A DNA stretch of 64,000 bases. Source: Deltaproteobacteria bacterium. Lineage in GTDB: Bacteria > Desulfobacterota > GWC2-55-46. Positions within the stretch are counted from its first letter, which is position 1. Every line of letters starts with the position of its first letter. The notes under the pieces were generated by a model that had not been told where the DNA came from, did not search any database, and worked only from the letters and a program-made list of their open reading frames with translations. The translations under genes and the position numbers were made by a program. Below, piece after piece: positions 32,474-41,337 of the stretch. Location of the stretch: assembly GCA_016177845.1 (NCBI GenBank), contig JACOUO010000014.1:123005-187004 (forward strand), in the 5' to 3' direction.

Positions 32474-33451
32474 ATGAAAGAAGAGAAACACAATGAACTC
32501 ACAAAACCAAAAAGAATATTGGTCCTGTATTACTCTCAAACAGGGCAACTCACAAATGCAGTCCGTTCAATGCTGTCTCCATTGAGGAATCATCCAAACA
32601 TTCAGATCGACTGGAGGGACCTACAACCAATCAAACCCTATCCTTATCCATGGTCTCTGCTTAAATTCCTGAATGTCTTTCCTGAATCCGTATTGATGAT
32701 CCCTCCTGAAATGAAACCACTGAATTTTGAACCTGATAGTCATTATGACCTGGTGATCCTGGCCTATCAGGTCTGGTTTCTATCACCATCCCTGCCTGTG
32801 ACCGGCTTCCTCAAATCCCTGGACGCGAAAGTTCTGAAAGGCAAGCCGGTAATCACCATGATCGTATGCAGAAATATGTGGCTTTGCGCGCAGGAGAAGA
32901 TGAAGTCTTTGTTGAACTCCTTGGGCGCTACCCTGATTGACAATGCCGTGCTGATTGACCAGGGCCCACCATGGGCTACATTCATTACGACTCCAAGGTG
33001 GTTGATGACAGGGAAAAAAGAGGGTTTCTGGTCTATCTTCCCGCCTGCAGGAGTAAGCCAACGGGATATATCCGGTGCAGCACGATTCGGAAAGGCTATT
33101 CTGGATAATCTGGACGACCTCGAAGCAAATCCAGGCAAGCCGCTTCTGTCTGGATTGGGAGCCGTAAAGGTGAATCAATCCTATATCGGCAGCGAAAAGG
33201 CTGGCCATAGGGCCTTTACGCTATGGAGCAGGTTGTTAAGAATGGCCGGGAAGCTCGGGGAGCTGCCGCGTAGAGTCATGCTTTTTGTTTTTTTGATTTA
33301 TCTTGTATTTATGATTCTCACGTTCGTTCCGGTCGGTATGGTTGTTCGAGCCATACTGAAGCCCTTCATGACCACACGCCTCAAAAAACAGGTAGAGAGA
33401 CTCGAAAAGCCCTCTGGTTCTTCAATAGAAAGAATGGAACAGTACATCTAA
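32474..33451 (+). CDS. darA: DarA-like dialkylresorcinol/cyclohexanedione-forming enzyme
   Basis: A 325-residue protein with a flavodoxin-like N-terminus (ILVLYYSQTGQL, about residues 15-26) and a C-terminal membrane segment (VMLFVFLIYLVFMILTF). Proteins with this build next to a DarB-type ketosynthase are annotated as DarA, which joins two beta-keto acyl chains in dialkylresorcinol and aryl-ring lipid pathways. A strong ribosome binding site (AAGGAGG) precedes the ATG. The partner gene follows 41 bases later. Symbol by resemblance and context; product chain lengths unknown. Confidence 0.65.
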   Translation: MKEEKHNELTKPKRILVLYYSQTGQLTNAVRSMLSPLRNHPNIQIDWRDLQPIKPYPYPWSLLKFLNVFPESVLMIPPEMKPLNFEPDSHYDLVILAYQVWFLSPSLPVTGFLKSLDAKVLKGKPVITMIVCRNMWLCAQEKMKSLLNSLGATLIDNAVLIDQGPPWATFITTPRWLMTGKKEGFWSIFPPAGVSQRDISGAARFGKAILDNLDDLEANPGKPLLSGLGAVKVNQSYIGSEKAGHRAFTLWSRLLRMAGKLGELPRRVMLFVFLIYLVFMILTFVPVGMVVRAILKPFMTTRLKKQVERLEKPSGSSIERMEQYI

Positions 33452-33492
33452 TACGCAACTCAAACCTAAACCCAACTAAGATGGAGGATTAT

Positions 33493-34641
33493 ATGAAAAC
33501 CGCATATATCAACGAAGTTGCAAGCTTTCTCCCCAACGCTCCTGTCAGCAATAATGAAATGGAATCTATTCTCGGTTTTGTAGGCGGCAAACCCTCACGT
33601 TCACGCAATATTGTGCTGAGGAATAACGGTATCAAGACACGGTATTATGCCATAGACAGGGAAACAGGCAAATACACGCATAACAACCGACAGCTTACAG
33701 CCGAAGCTGTCCGTGTCCTGGTCAAGGCTGCAGGTATAGAGATGAGCGACATAGAATATCTTTGCTGCGGCACTTCAAGTCCCGACCAGATAAAACCCGG
33801 TCATGGGCACATGGTTCACGGTGAGCTCGGAGGCCAGCCTTGCGAGGTGATGTCTGCCGCCGGTGTTTGCACCTCTGGCATGACTTCCATGAAATATGCC
33901 TCGATGGCTATTATCTCCGGGCTTGCCCAGAAAGCGATCAGCACTGGATCTGAGTTTTTCTCAAGCTTTATGCGTGGAAGCAACTTTGAACCTGAGATTC
34001 AATCACGCATTCAGTCCCTTGAGTCAAATCCTATACTTGCCTTTGAAAAAGATTTCCTTCGTTGGATGCTATCAGACGGTGCCGGTGCTGTCTTGATTAC
34101 ACCTGAGCCCAATAAAGATAAATTGTCACTGAGAATAGATTGGATAGATTTTCTCTCCTATGCAGGAGAATTACCTGTTTGCATGTATACAGGAGGAATA
34201 AAGGGCGAAGATGGATATTTCCAGGGCTGGCGCGAGGCGTCAAACCAGCATGAGATAGTCCAGAAGAGCTATTTCGCTGTCAAGCAGGACACTCGCATAC
34301 TCGATGAGAGTATAGTCGAAGTATCGGTTCGCGCTCTGATTTCCATGGCTACAAAAAGAGACCTGAAGCCTGAAGACGTATCATGGTTTTTGCCCCATTA
34401 TTCTTCAGAGTACTTCAGGATGAAATTTCATGACAGATTAGAGTCTGCTGGCTTCAAGATACCTATAGACCGGTGGTTTACTAATCTGACATCGGTTGGG
34501 AATACTGGGGCCGCTTCTATATATCTGATGATGGATGAGCTTGTACGTTCTGGAAAACTCAAAAAAGGCGACACTCTGCTTGGCTTTATACCTGAGAGTG
34601 GGCGGTTCTGTATCTGTTACATATTGCTAACGGTGGTATAG
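33493..34641 (+). CDS. darB: DarB-like ketosynthase (KAS III type)
   Basis: 382 residues from ATG 33493. The upstream ATG at 33481 overlaps the GGAGG that serves as ribosome binding site and is rejected. Thiolase-fold condensing enzyme: active-site Cys in SAAGVCTSGMTS, His in FLPHYSSEYF, Asn in LTSVGNTGAAS. DarB condenses acyl units that DarA cyclises. The aromatase DarC is not present, so the product may stay a cyclohexanedione or be finished by a gene elsewhere. Dialkylresorcinols can act as signals or protective lipids. A long hairpin follows the gene. Confidence 0.7.
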   Translation: MKTAYINEVASFLPNAPVSNNEMESILGFVGGKPSRSRNIVLRNNGIKTRYYAIDRETGKYTHNNRQLTAEAVRVLVKAAGIEMSDIEYLCCGTSSPDQIKPGHGHMVHGELGGQPCEVMSAAGVCTSGMTSMKYASMAIISGLAQKAISTGSEFFSSFMRGSNFEPEIQSRIQSLESNPILAFEKDFLRWMLSDGAGAVLITPEPNKDKLSLRIDWIDFLSYAGELPVCMYTGGIKGEDGYFQGWREASNQHEIVQKSYFAVKQDTRILDESIVEVSVRALISMATKRDLKPEDVSWFLPHYSSEYFRMKFHDRLESAGFKIPIDRWFTNLTSVGNTGAASIYLMMDELVRSGKLKKGDTLLGFIPESGRFCICYILLTVV

Positions 34642-34651
34642 GTAATATAAA

Positions 34652-34686
34652 AGCCTTGCCTGCCAGAATTTCTGACAGGCAAGGCT
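34652..34686 (+). terminator. Long hairpin after darB
   Basis: A 15-bp stem with one mismatch (AGCCTTGCCTG-CAG / CTG-CAGGCAAGGCT) around AATTT. No U run follows, so it may act as a processing or RNA-protection hairpin rather than a classic terminator. Confidence 0.5.
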
Positions 34687-34835
34687 CCACTGTACTAAAA
34701 TTGTACTAATTTTGATCTAAACAGGCACAAAATTCCAAAATGGGCAAATCCACCAAAGGTCTTCCAACCTCTTGATTTTTAAGGCAAAACGGGAAACTCA
34801 GCCATAAATCAAGGAGTTACAGTTTTTTAGTTTTT

Positions 34836-34884
34836 AGCTCTCATAAGCCCCGCGTCCGTGGTTCGACTCCACGCACCGCCACCA
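34836..34884 (+). repeat. tRNA-Met(CAT) 3' half with CCA: attachment-site remnant, copy B
   Basis: From the anticodon loop CTCATAA at 34840, through stem strand GCCCC, variable GCGTC, T arm CGTGG-TTCGACT-CCACG, acceptor strand CACCGCC, A and CCA at 34882-34884. The matching 5' half is absent upstream. This is what an integrating element leaves at its far end after recombining at a tRNA 3' end. The upstream 110 bases are the direct repeat shared with copy A. Confidence 0.75.
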
Positions 34885-34901
34885 AAAAATCCTCAGATAA
34901 A

Positions 34902-35204
34902 TCAACGGGTTGCAAGCCCTGCTGGCTTGGCCTCGGAAGCAGCTTTTGCCCCACTGTGACGAAATTGTGACGTGAATTTATTTGGGTAGCAGCTATCAAG
35001 CACATTTACGCCTTCCCGCAGGCTCTCAGGATAATGGTGGGCATAACGCTGGGTCGTCTTTATTTCACGATGGTGCATGAGCTTTTGCACCTTGTACAGA
35101 TCCACCCCGTTTTGTACCAGTCTTGTTGCGAAGCTATGCCTCAGGTCATGGAAGCGGAACTCCTTTATCTCTGCCTTTTTCAAGGCTTTCCAGAAATCGG
35201 TCAC
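34902..35204 (-). pseudogene. Tyrosine integrase, C-terminal remnant
   Basis: About 100 residues: FHDLRHSFATRLVQ (Arg and His of box II), LMHHREIKTTQRYAHH (His and nucleophile Tyr) and a short tail. The N-terminal arm-binding and core-binding domains and the first catalytic Arg are gone, so it is inactive. Its 3' end faces the tRNA-Met fragment 18 bases away, the usual place for an integrase gene, and its GTCACAATTTCGTCAC segment recurs beside repeat copy A. Confidence 0.8.
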
Positions 35205-35310
35205 TGTGAAAGATATAATGGCGGGGAAAAACTTTAAAGCAAAATAGAAACAGAAAAGAAATGATGAGTGGTATTTGCCCCTTTTACAGCCTGGCTATTA
35301 TTGTTTCCTC

Positions 35311-37206
35311 CTAATCTTCTCTCAGCTTTAGCAGAATCTCATTCAGCTCGGTTATGCTATACGGCTTATGTAAGGCTGCCCTGAAGCCATATTTTTTGTA
35401 ATCCGCAATCACTTCCTCAGCATTGAAACTGCTTGTTGCTATCGCCTTGATATTCGGGTCAATATCGACCAATTCTCTTATGGCCTCTTTTCCTTCCATC
35501 CCATCATGCACTGACAAATCGATAATTACCGTATCAAATGATTTACCTGCCTCCAACGCATCCTTATATTTAAAGATTGTATCCTCCCCTTCCCGGCTCA
35601 ACACTACTGAATATCCTGCCTGATCCAGAAGGCTGCTCAAAAGCCTGCCAATCTCCACATCATCTTCCAGGACAAGCACCTTTTTTTTACCGTTTGGCGA
35701 GAGCGCAGCAGGTTCTCTTTCCGAGATTGGAAGATATAAATAAAATATAGTGCCAACATTCACCTCTGATTCAACAGTTATAAAGCCGTTATGGTTTTTT
35801 ATAATGGAATAGGCAAGTGCCAGTCCCAGGCCGCTCCCCCGTTGCTTTGTCGTATAATAGGGCTCGAAAAGCCTTTTCAGGTTCTCTTTCGGTATGCCGG
35901 GCCCGGTATCCTTAATTGAGATTCTTACATATTCTCCCTCTTTTAAATGAAAGATGTTCCCTTTGCCAAGAAATTCGTTTGCACATCTTATCTCTATCCG
36001 CCCCCCTTCCGGCATAGCCTGTTCAGCATTCAAAATTATATTATTCAAAACCTGAGATATTTGAACCTCATCAGCCTCTATAAGCCAGGTATCTTCAGGA
36101 CATATCAAGTCGCATTCTATGTTCGCAGCCATTATATTCTGACAGAGTGATTCTCTAATGATATCTTTTACTGAAAGTACCTTTTTTAACGGGGCTCCGC
36201 CTTTTGCGAAAGTAATGAGCTGCTGGGAAAGATTTTTTGTCTTGAGGATCACCTTTTGAGCCTCAAGCAGTTTTTTATGCCCCTCGGCAGAGTCCTTGAC
36301 CGTATCCGCAAGCTCTATGTTCCACAGGATATTAGTCAGCATGTTGTTGAAGTCATGCGCTATGCCGCCGGCAAGAAGACTGAGCGCCTCGAGTTTATGT
36401 ATCTTGAGGTTTTCTTCTTCCATTCTTTTTCGCTCCGTAATATCTCTTATAATGCCGACGGCCTTCCATTTGCCGCCTATATGCATTGAAGATATGGACA
36501 GCTCGATTGGAAATTCTGTCTTATCTCTACGGAGAGCTTGAAATTCAACTGTCCTTCCTATATTAGGGCCTGTCCCAGTCTGAAAAAAATTTTTTACCCC
36601 ACGAATGGCTCTTCGATAATACCTTTCAGGCACTACGAAATCATGCAGGGCCTTTCCCATGACTTCCGAACTGGAATAGCCTAACATCTCCTCTGCTTTC
36701 CTGTTCCAAAAATAGACTTTGTCCGGCTCCTCGATGCATATTATCGCGTCAGCAGCAGTTTCTGCTATGGTTCGGTAAAGTTTTTCACTCTCCTGAAGTT
36801 CCTTTTCTGCTTTGTTTTTTCCCAGCCTGACAGTTTTTTGTTCAAGTGCGCGATTAATCGCAGGACCAAGCCTGATGAGCCGGTCTTTGAGCAGATAATC
36901 TTCAGCACCCTGCCTTAACAGGTCAACAGCTTCTTCCTCATTGATACTCTCGGTAACAACTAAGAAAGGTATTTCCAGTTCCTTCTGTTTTAAAAGGTGC
37001 AAAGCCTTCAGTGCCGTTAAATGGCGCAGCTTGTATTCAGAGAGGATGACTTCAAGGTCAGGTTTCAGGTTGGCAATATAATCATCCTCATTATCCACTC
37101 TTTTATAAACAGGGTTGAAGCCGTATCCCCGGAGTATACGAGCCATCAACTCCGCATTTTCAGGCATATCCTCAAGAATAAGTATCCGAATTGTTCTTTG
37201 TTCCAT
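35311..37206 (-). CDS. Hybrid sensor kinase: REC-PAS-HisKA-HATPase-REC
   Basis: 631 residues from ATG 37206 (MEQRTIRI), which AAGGAG precedes at good spacing; an ATG at 37221 overlaps that site. REC1 (about 1-125) has Glu where the phosphoacceptor Asp normally lies (VILSEYKL), so it is probably not phosphorylated. A PAS domain follows (about 145-260, CIEEPDKVYFWNRKAEEMLG), then HisKA with GGIAHDFNNMLTNI, HATPase (NNIILNAEQAM, DTGPGIP, GSGLGLALAYS) and REC2 (VLVLEDDVEIG, phosphoacceptor Asp in TVIIDLSV). Output partner not in the window. Cytoplasmic, with no membrane helix. Confidence 0.88.
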   Translation of the reverse strand: MEQRTIRILILEDMPENAELMARILRGYGFNPVYKRVDNEDDYIANLKPDLEVILSEYKLRHLTALKALHLLKQKELEIPFLVVTESINEEEAVDLLRQGAEDYLLKDRLIRLGPAINRALEQKTVRLGKNKAEKELQESEKLYRTIAETAADAIICIEEPDKVYFWNRKAEEMLGYSSSEVMGKALHDFVVPERYYRRAIRGVKNFFQTGTGPNIGRTVEFQALRRDKTEFPIELSISSMHIGGKWKAVGIIRDITERKRMEEENLKIHKLEALSLLAGGIAHDFNNMLTNILWNIELADTVKDSAEGHKKLLEAQKVILKTKNLSQQLITFAKGGAPLKKVLSVKDIIRESLCQNIMAANIECDLICPEDTWLIEADEVQISQVLNNIILNAEQAMPEGGRIEIRCANEFLGKGNIFHLKEGEYVRISIKDTGPGIPKENLKRLFEPYYTTKQRGSGLGLALAYSIIKNHNGFITVESEVNVGTIFYLYLPISEREPAALSPNGKKKVLVLEDDVEIGRLLSSLLDQAGYSVVLSREGEDTIFKYKDALEAGKSFDTVIIDLSVHDGMEGKEAIRELVDIDPNIKAIATSSFNAEEVIADYKKYGFRAALHKPYSITELNEILLKLRED

Positions 37207-37221
37207 GTCTCTCTCCTTCAT

Positions 37222-37740
37222 CCCTTTTTGTTCTTAAAGAGATGGAATGTTGAGGCATTGTTTTTTTATAGCGCGGGGCTGTTTTCATTATTGGATTTCC
37301 CGCTATTGTATTTGGACTTGGCATTTTAAAACCCATACTGCTCGTAAAATAAGTCCCCCCTTAAGCTATTTTTCCCAGCCCTACCGATGGACTATCATCA
37401 TTAATTATAGCACCGTTAGAGTCAGTATGTGCCTGTGGCGCACCCGAATAATCATGTTAAAGCAGATGCCTTTCAATCCTAAATTGTAGCTGGTTTTTTC
37501 TGTTAGAGATAATGGTAGAGGTATAGAGCCGAGGAATATTGAAAGGACTTACTTCTCTACCAGCGCGTACACGGGATGAAATACCATGTACGATAAGTAA
37601 AAGGATGATAGAGCGGCACGAAGGCTCTGGGGCGAATCCGAGCCAGGGAAGGGGCTACATTCTTTTTTGTTATTCCTAAACGGGCTGACAACCTAAAGTA
37701 AGGCAGTAAGGTCAAATTCCTCCCTGAATTAAGGCGAAAT
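37222..37740. other. Gene-free stretch
   Basis: About 520 bases between two minus-strand genes. Open frames here are short and of unlikely composition. It should hold the promoter of the hybrid kinase, but I see no convincing -35/-10 pair. Confidence 0.5.
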
Positions 37741-39045
37741 TCAATTTATCTTATCGGATTGTGCGGCAATAATCCTGTTCCTGCCGGCATTCTTTGCCTT
37801 ATACAAATTATTATCCGCAATAGTTATAAGTTTCTCTTCTGATTCAATATCATCTGAAATAGTAGCCAAACCAATGCTTATCGTAATGCTTGCAAATCTG
37901 TTCTCGTTTATAGGAATAGGAGTTTCTTCAATCTTTTTTCTAAGTCTTTGGGCCAGGTTAAGCGCGCCATTTGACTCTGTATCGCACAGTATTACGGCGA
38001 ATTCGTCTCCCCCGTAGCGTGCCGCGAAATCTGTTTCTCTGATGATATCTTTTATGTTTGAGGCAAGCATACTTAACACAGTGTCACCGGCCGGATGCCC
38101 GTATTTGTCATTTACCTCTTTGAAATTATCTATGTCCGCCAGCAGCAGCGTAAAGCTGCGGTAAAACCGCTTGTACCTGTTGAACTCGTCCCTAAGGCGG
38201 CGATAGAATTCCCTGTTGTTATAAAGCCCTGTAAGCCCGTCGTGGGTAGCAAGCTCATGGAGCATTGAAGTGCTTATCTCTACCTTTTCTGCCATCGAGT
38301 TGAAGCTGCCCGCAAGCTGGCCAAGCTCATCCTTTGAATCGAGTTTTATCCTGTAGGAAAGATTGCCTTCACCTATCTGGCCTGCGCCGTATTGGAGGAC
38401 CCTGACCGGGTATATGACTGACATGGCTAAAGCCAGGCCCGTGGTAACTGCCACCAGGAGACCGCTCCCAAAGACGATTATAATTATCAAATATACCTTC
38501 CACCTTATCTCCTGCGCTGACCTCAGGCGTTGCCCCAATTCATTGTAATTAGGGTCTATTATCCCGTTCAGGATATCCACGATCCTGTCCATTGTCAAAT
38601 CAAGGATAAGCATCTGCTGCTGTGCATCTACATTTGTCATGGGGTCTTTTAGATCCAAAATGGAATAACTCATCTTTTGTGCAGTTTCCCATTCCTTCAT
38701 GGCCTGGAGGACTATCTCGGGGTGGGTGATATCGGATGCCAGAATGCTCTCAAAAGAGCTGTCTATTTCCATGCTGAAATTTCTGAACTTTTCATAATGG
38801 CTTTTATTTCCATCTATAAGAAAGTCATTTGGCGGCATTGCAGCCTGAAGGACAACCTTTTGAAGGCGGATGACGGGAAGGATCTCCTTATTGCTTTTCT
38901 CCACGACCTTTTCAAGTGCCCCCGCGGTTTTATTAATCGAATAGATCGCGGTAGCGCCCAGAATAATAATAGGAAGGAGCATCAACAGCATGCCGATTAA
39001 AAAACGGGTGCGGATAGGGATTTGTAGCAGATATTTAATGTTCAT
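37741..39045 (-). CDS. Membrane diguanylate cyclase (four-helix sensor-HAMP-GGDEF)
   Basis: Makes c-di-GMP from two GTP. 434 residues: membrane helix about 14-38, periplasmic helical sensor of the MCP type, second membrane helix about 185-207, HAMP (VLQYGAGQIGEGNLSYRI), then GGDEF with ARYGGDEFAVIL intact and an upstream RxxD inhibitory site (RETD). Product inhibition is therefore expected. Cyclase activity likely; signal unknown. Confidence 0.92.
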   Translation of the reverse strand: MNIKYLLQIPIRTRFLIGMLLMLLPIIILGATAIYSINKTAGALEKVVEKSNKEILPVIRLQKVVLQAAMPPNDFLIDGNKSHYEKFRNFSMEIDSSFESILASDITHPEIVLQAMKEWETAQKMSYSILDLKDPMTNVDAQQQMLILDLTMDRIVDILNGIIDPNYNELGQRLRSAQEIRWKVYLIIIIVFGSGLLVAVTTGLALAMSVIYPVRVLQYGAGQIGEGNLSYRIKLDSKDELGQLAGSFNSMAEKVEISTSMLHELATHDGLTGLYNNREFYRRLRDEFNRYKRFYRSFTLLLADIDNFKEVNDKYGHPAGDTVLSMLASNIKDIIRETDFAARYGGDEFAVILCDTESNGALNLAQRLRKKIEETPIPINENRFASITISIGLATISDDIESEEKLITIADNNLYKAKNAGRNRIIAAQSDKIN

Positions 39046-39276
39046 TGATTCAAAATAGTTTTACCTGAATTTTTTATCAGCTCAGAATAAAAACCAGAAA
39101 GAATAGAAATAGAATGGGAGAGAGTCGAAGAGTTAAATTGCTATCTTTCTATCTTTTAACAATTTTTGACAATAAAATCAATGACTTTAGAATTTTCTAT
39201 GATTGGGATTGATTTTGTAATAATGAATTTTTACCCGATCTGAAGACTCTTTATTATGTTGGTCTTATATATTGTT

Positions 39277-39945
39277 TTATATAAAATCGCAGACATCCAC
39301 ATCTCCGCCATGCTGACACTTGATGCGTCCTGAGGCCATCCTGAATATTACTTCGGCCACCTCTTCGGGTGGCCTCCCTTGATAGCCCGATAGGCGTGTT
39401 GCCACCTGGTCCGGGTTCACGCAGCAGACCCGAAGGCGAGGATGCTCAAGCGCAAGGGTCTGAGTAAATCCCCTGACCCCGAACTTCGACCCGCAGTATA
39501 CAGACATCTCCTCGTAAGGCTCCTTGCCTGCTACACTCGCAACATTGATAATCCCAATGCTAACCAGAGGGAGTAAGGCACGGGTTACTTTGATAAGCCC
39601 CTCAAGGTTTGTCCTTATCTGCCTCTCTATCTCTTTGGGGGTCTGTTTCAGGAAAGGTATGAATGTGCCGGTCCCCGCATTATTGATGAGGAAGTCGATA
39701 GAGCCGTACTTACGCTTTATCTTACGGGCCGCCTCTCTAACATTCCTGTTGTCCTTCACATCCAGATGTAAAAGGAGGGTACCCGCTGCACCAAGCTTTC
39801 TGCATCTTTTTTCAGCGGATTCCCCACGCGTCTTCCCTTTATGATATGTGAGTATGACCGTTGCACCCTCCTGCGCAAAGCGATACGCCGTTTCCCTCCC
39901 AATCCCTGAGCTTGAGCCTGTTATGAGAACTGTCTGTCCTTTCAA
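39277..39945 (-). CDS. Short-chain dehydrogenase/reductase
   Basis: 222 residues: TGSSSGIGRE cofactor motif, NNAG, NVASVAG with the catalytic Ser, Tyr-x3-Lys in VYCGSKFG. Somewhat shorter than the 250-residue norm, with an unusual Cys- and His-containing end (CQHGGDVDVCDFI). Substrate unknown; the gene is monocistronic. Confidence 0.85.
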   Translation of the reverse strand: MKGQTVLITGSSSGIGRETAYRFAQEGATVILTYHKGKTRGESAEKRCRKLGAAGTLLLHLDVKDNRNVREAARKIKRKYGSIDFLINNAGTGTFIPFLKQTPKEIERQIRTNLEGLIKVTRALLPLVSIGIINVASVAGKEPYEEMSVYCGSKFGVRGFTQTLALEHPRLRVCCVNPDQVATRLSGYQGRPPEEVAEVIFRMASGRIKCQHGGDVDVCDFI

Positions 39946-40204
39946 GTTTTGGTTCCCCGCTGATAAATTCTTTAGCGATTTTCAAGAAGAACACCTATTA
40001 AATAATGATAGCAGTTTTTTCAGATAGGGAATATTAGCGCTTTTGGAGAATTATAGGCCCGTCAGGACATCTTCTCTTAAGTATGTTTTTACAACCCCTC
40101 CTGTATTAAAAAAGGTATTACTTTGGGAGTATTTGAGCAGGCAGCCCGTAGTCCTTTTTTTATTTCACTTTTGCTCAATGTTCTAATTTTTAAAATTCAT
40201 TGGC

Positions 40205-40233
40205 TTGATAATAAAATTTTAATTTTGTAGAAT
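40205..40233 (+). promoter_or_regulatory. Sigma70-type promoter of the kinase-regulator pair
   Basis: TTGATA at 40205, 17-base spacer, TAGAAT at 40228, ten bases before the ATG at 40243. Good match to the consensus; the leader would be very short. Confidence 0.6.
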
Positions 40234-40242
40234 AAGAAAATT

Positions 40243-41337
40243 ATGAACCGTATAGCTATAATAGGAGCTGGCAGGGGAGGCACTGCCCTGATTCAAATCT
40301 TCCATAAGGACCCTCTCGTCAAAATACTTAAGATCGCTGATGAGAACCCGAAAGCGCCCGGGCTTAAGCTCGCCCGTGAATTAGGCATTCCCACCACAAC
40401 GGATTTTCGTAAGCTCCTTACGATTAAAAATCTTGATACTCTTATAGATGTCACAGGAAGCGCAAAAGTTCAGGAAGAACTTAAGAGGCTTCAGCCTGCC
40501 GGAGTTTCTGTAATCGGCGGCTTTGAGGCTAAGTTCATGTGGCAGCTTATTGAAGCGCAGATAAGAAGCAAGGAAGAGCTAAAAAGCCATTTATCCGAAT
40601 ACCAGGCCCTCCTGAGGCTTTATATGAGGGATGCGAGACATGCTGTAATCGAAGAGAGGACAAGGATTGCGCTGGACTTGCATGACGGGCTTGTTCAGAC
40701 CCTTGTAGGGCTTAATTATAAGATGGATACCCTTGAGCAAAGGGCCACTCTCTGTCCCTCCAATCCCACGCCTAAGCTTAAAGAGATAAGGAACCAGCTT
40801 AAAAAGGCAATTGAAGAATCAAGGTACATTGTCTTTAACCTTAAGCCCATTTATTTTGAGAAGATGGACTTGATGCCTGCTCTTAAGAGTTATCTTAAAA
40901 GCTATGAGAAGGAATCAGGCATCTCTACAAGCATCAAGATTATAGGAGAAGAGGCGCGCATCTCACCAAAAGCAAAGGTTTTTCTATTCCGCATAGTGCA
41001 GGAGTCTTTATCAAATGTAAAAAGGCACGCTCAGGCAAAACATGTCCATGCGGAGATACATGTTAAAGCCAAGGATCTGCTTGTGGTGATAAATGATGAT
41101 GGCGTTGGATTTAATCTCAAGGAGCTTGAGAACGATACTGAAAAATGGGCCTCGTTCGGAGTGCGCGGCATAGGCGAGAGGGCAAAGCTTCTCGGAGGCG
41201 AGGCGATAATAGAGTCTCTGCCAGGCACCGGCACGACTGTTACGGTCACACTTCCCCTTGAAGACAGGGAAGATGTGCTGTATAAATTAAAACCTAAACG
41301 CATCTCATCCCGCAGAAAGAAGATTGCGCATGACTAA
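40243..41337 (+). CDS. NarL-type histidine kinase with N-terminal Rossmann (NAD-binding-like) sensor domain
   Basis: 364 residues. Residues 1-110 look like a dehydrogenase Rossmann fold (IAIIGAGRGGTALIQIF, then LDTLIDVTGSAKVQEEL, then GFEAKFMWQLI). A linker helix is followed by HisKA_3 (EERTRIALDLHDGLVQTLVG) and HATPase (VQESLSNVKRHAQA, INDDGVGFNL, GVRGIGERA, GTGTTVTV). No membrane segment. The N-terminal domain could sense NAD(H) redox state or a related metabolite; this is inference from fold. The response-regulator gene overlaps its 3' end by 8 bases. Confidence 0.85.
   Translation: MNRIAIIGAGRGGTALIQIFHKDPLVKILKIADENPKAPGLKLARELGIPTTTDFRKLLTIKNLDTLIDVTGSAKVQEELKRLQPAGVSVIGGFEAKFMWQLIEAQIRSKEELKSHLSEYQALLRLYMRDARHAVIEERTRIALDLHDGLVQTLVGLNYKMDTLEQRATLCPSNPTPKLKEIRNQLKKAIEESRYIVFNLKPIYFEKMDLMPALKSYLKSYEKESGISTSIKIIGEEARISPKAKVFLFRIVQESLSNVKRHAQAKHVHAEIHVKAKDLLVVINDDGVGFNLKELENDTEKWASFGVRGIGERAKLLGGEAIIESLPGTGTTVTVTLPLEDREDVLYKLKPKRISSRRKKIAHD

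Noticed and set aside
34836..34884. A complete tRNA-Met gene
   Set aside because: Only the part from the anticodon loop onward is present; no D arm or 5' acceptor strand lies upstream.
37247..37489. 80-residue plus-strand frame in the 37.2-37.7 kb gap
   Set aside because: Rich in Trp, Arg and Cys with no ribosome binding site or recognisable pattern; looks like non-coding sequence.
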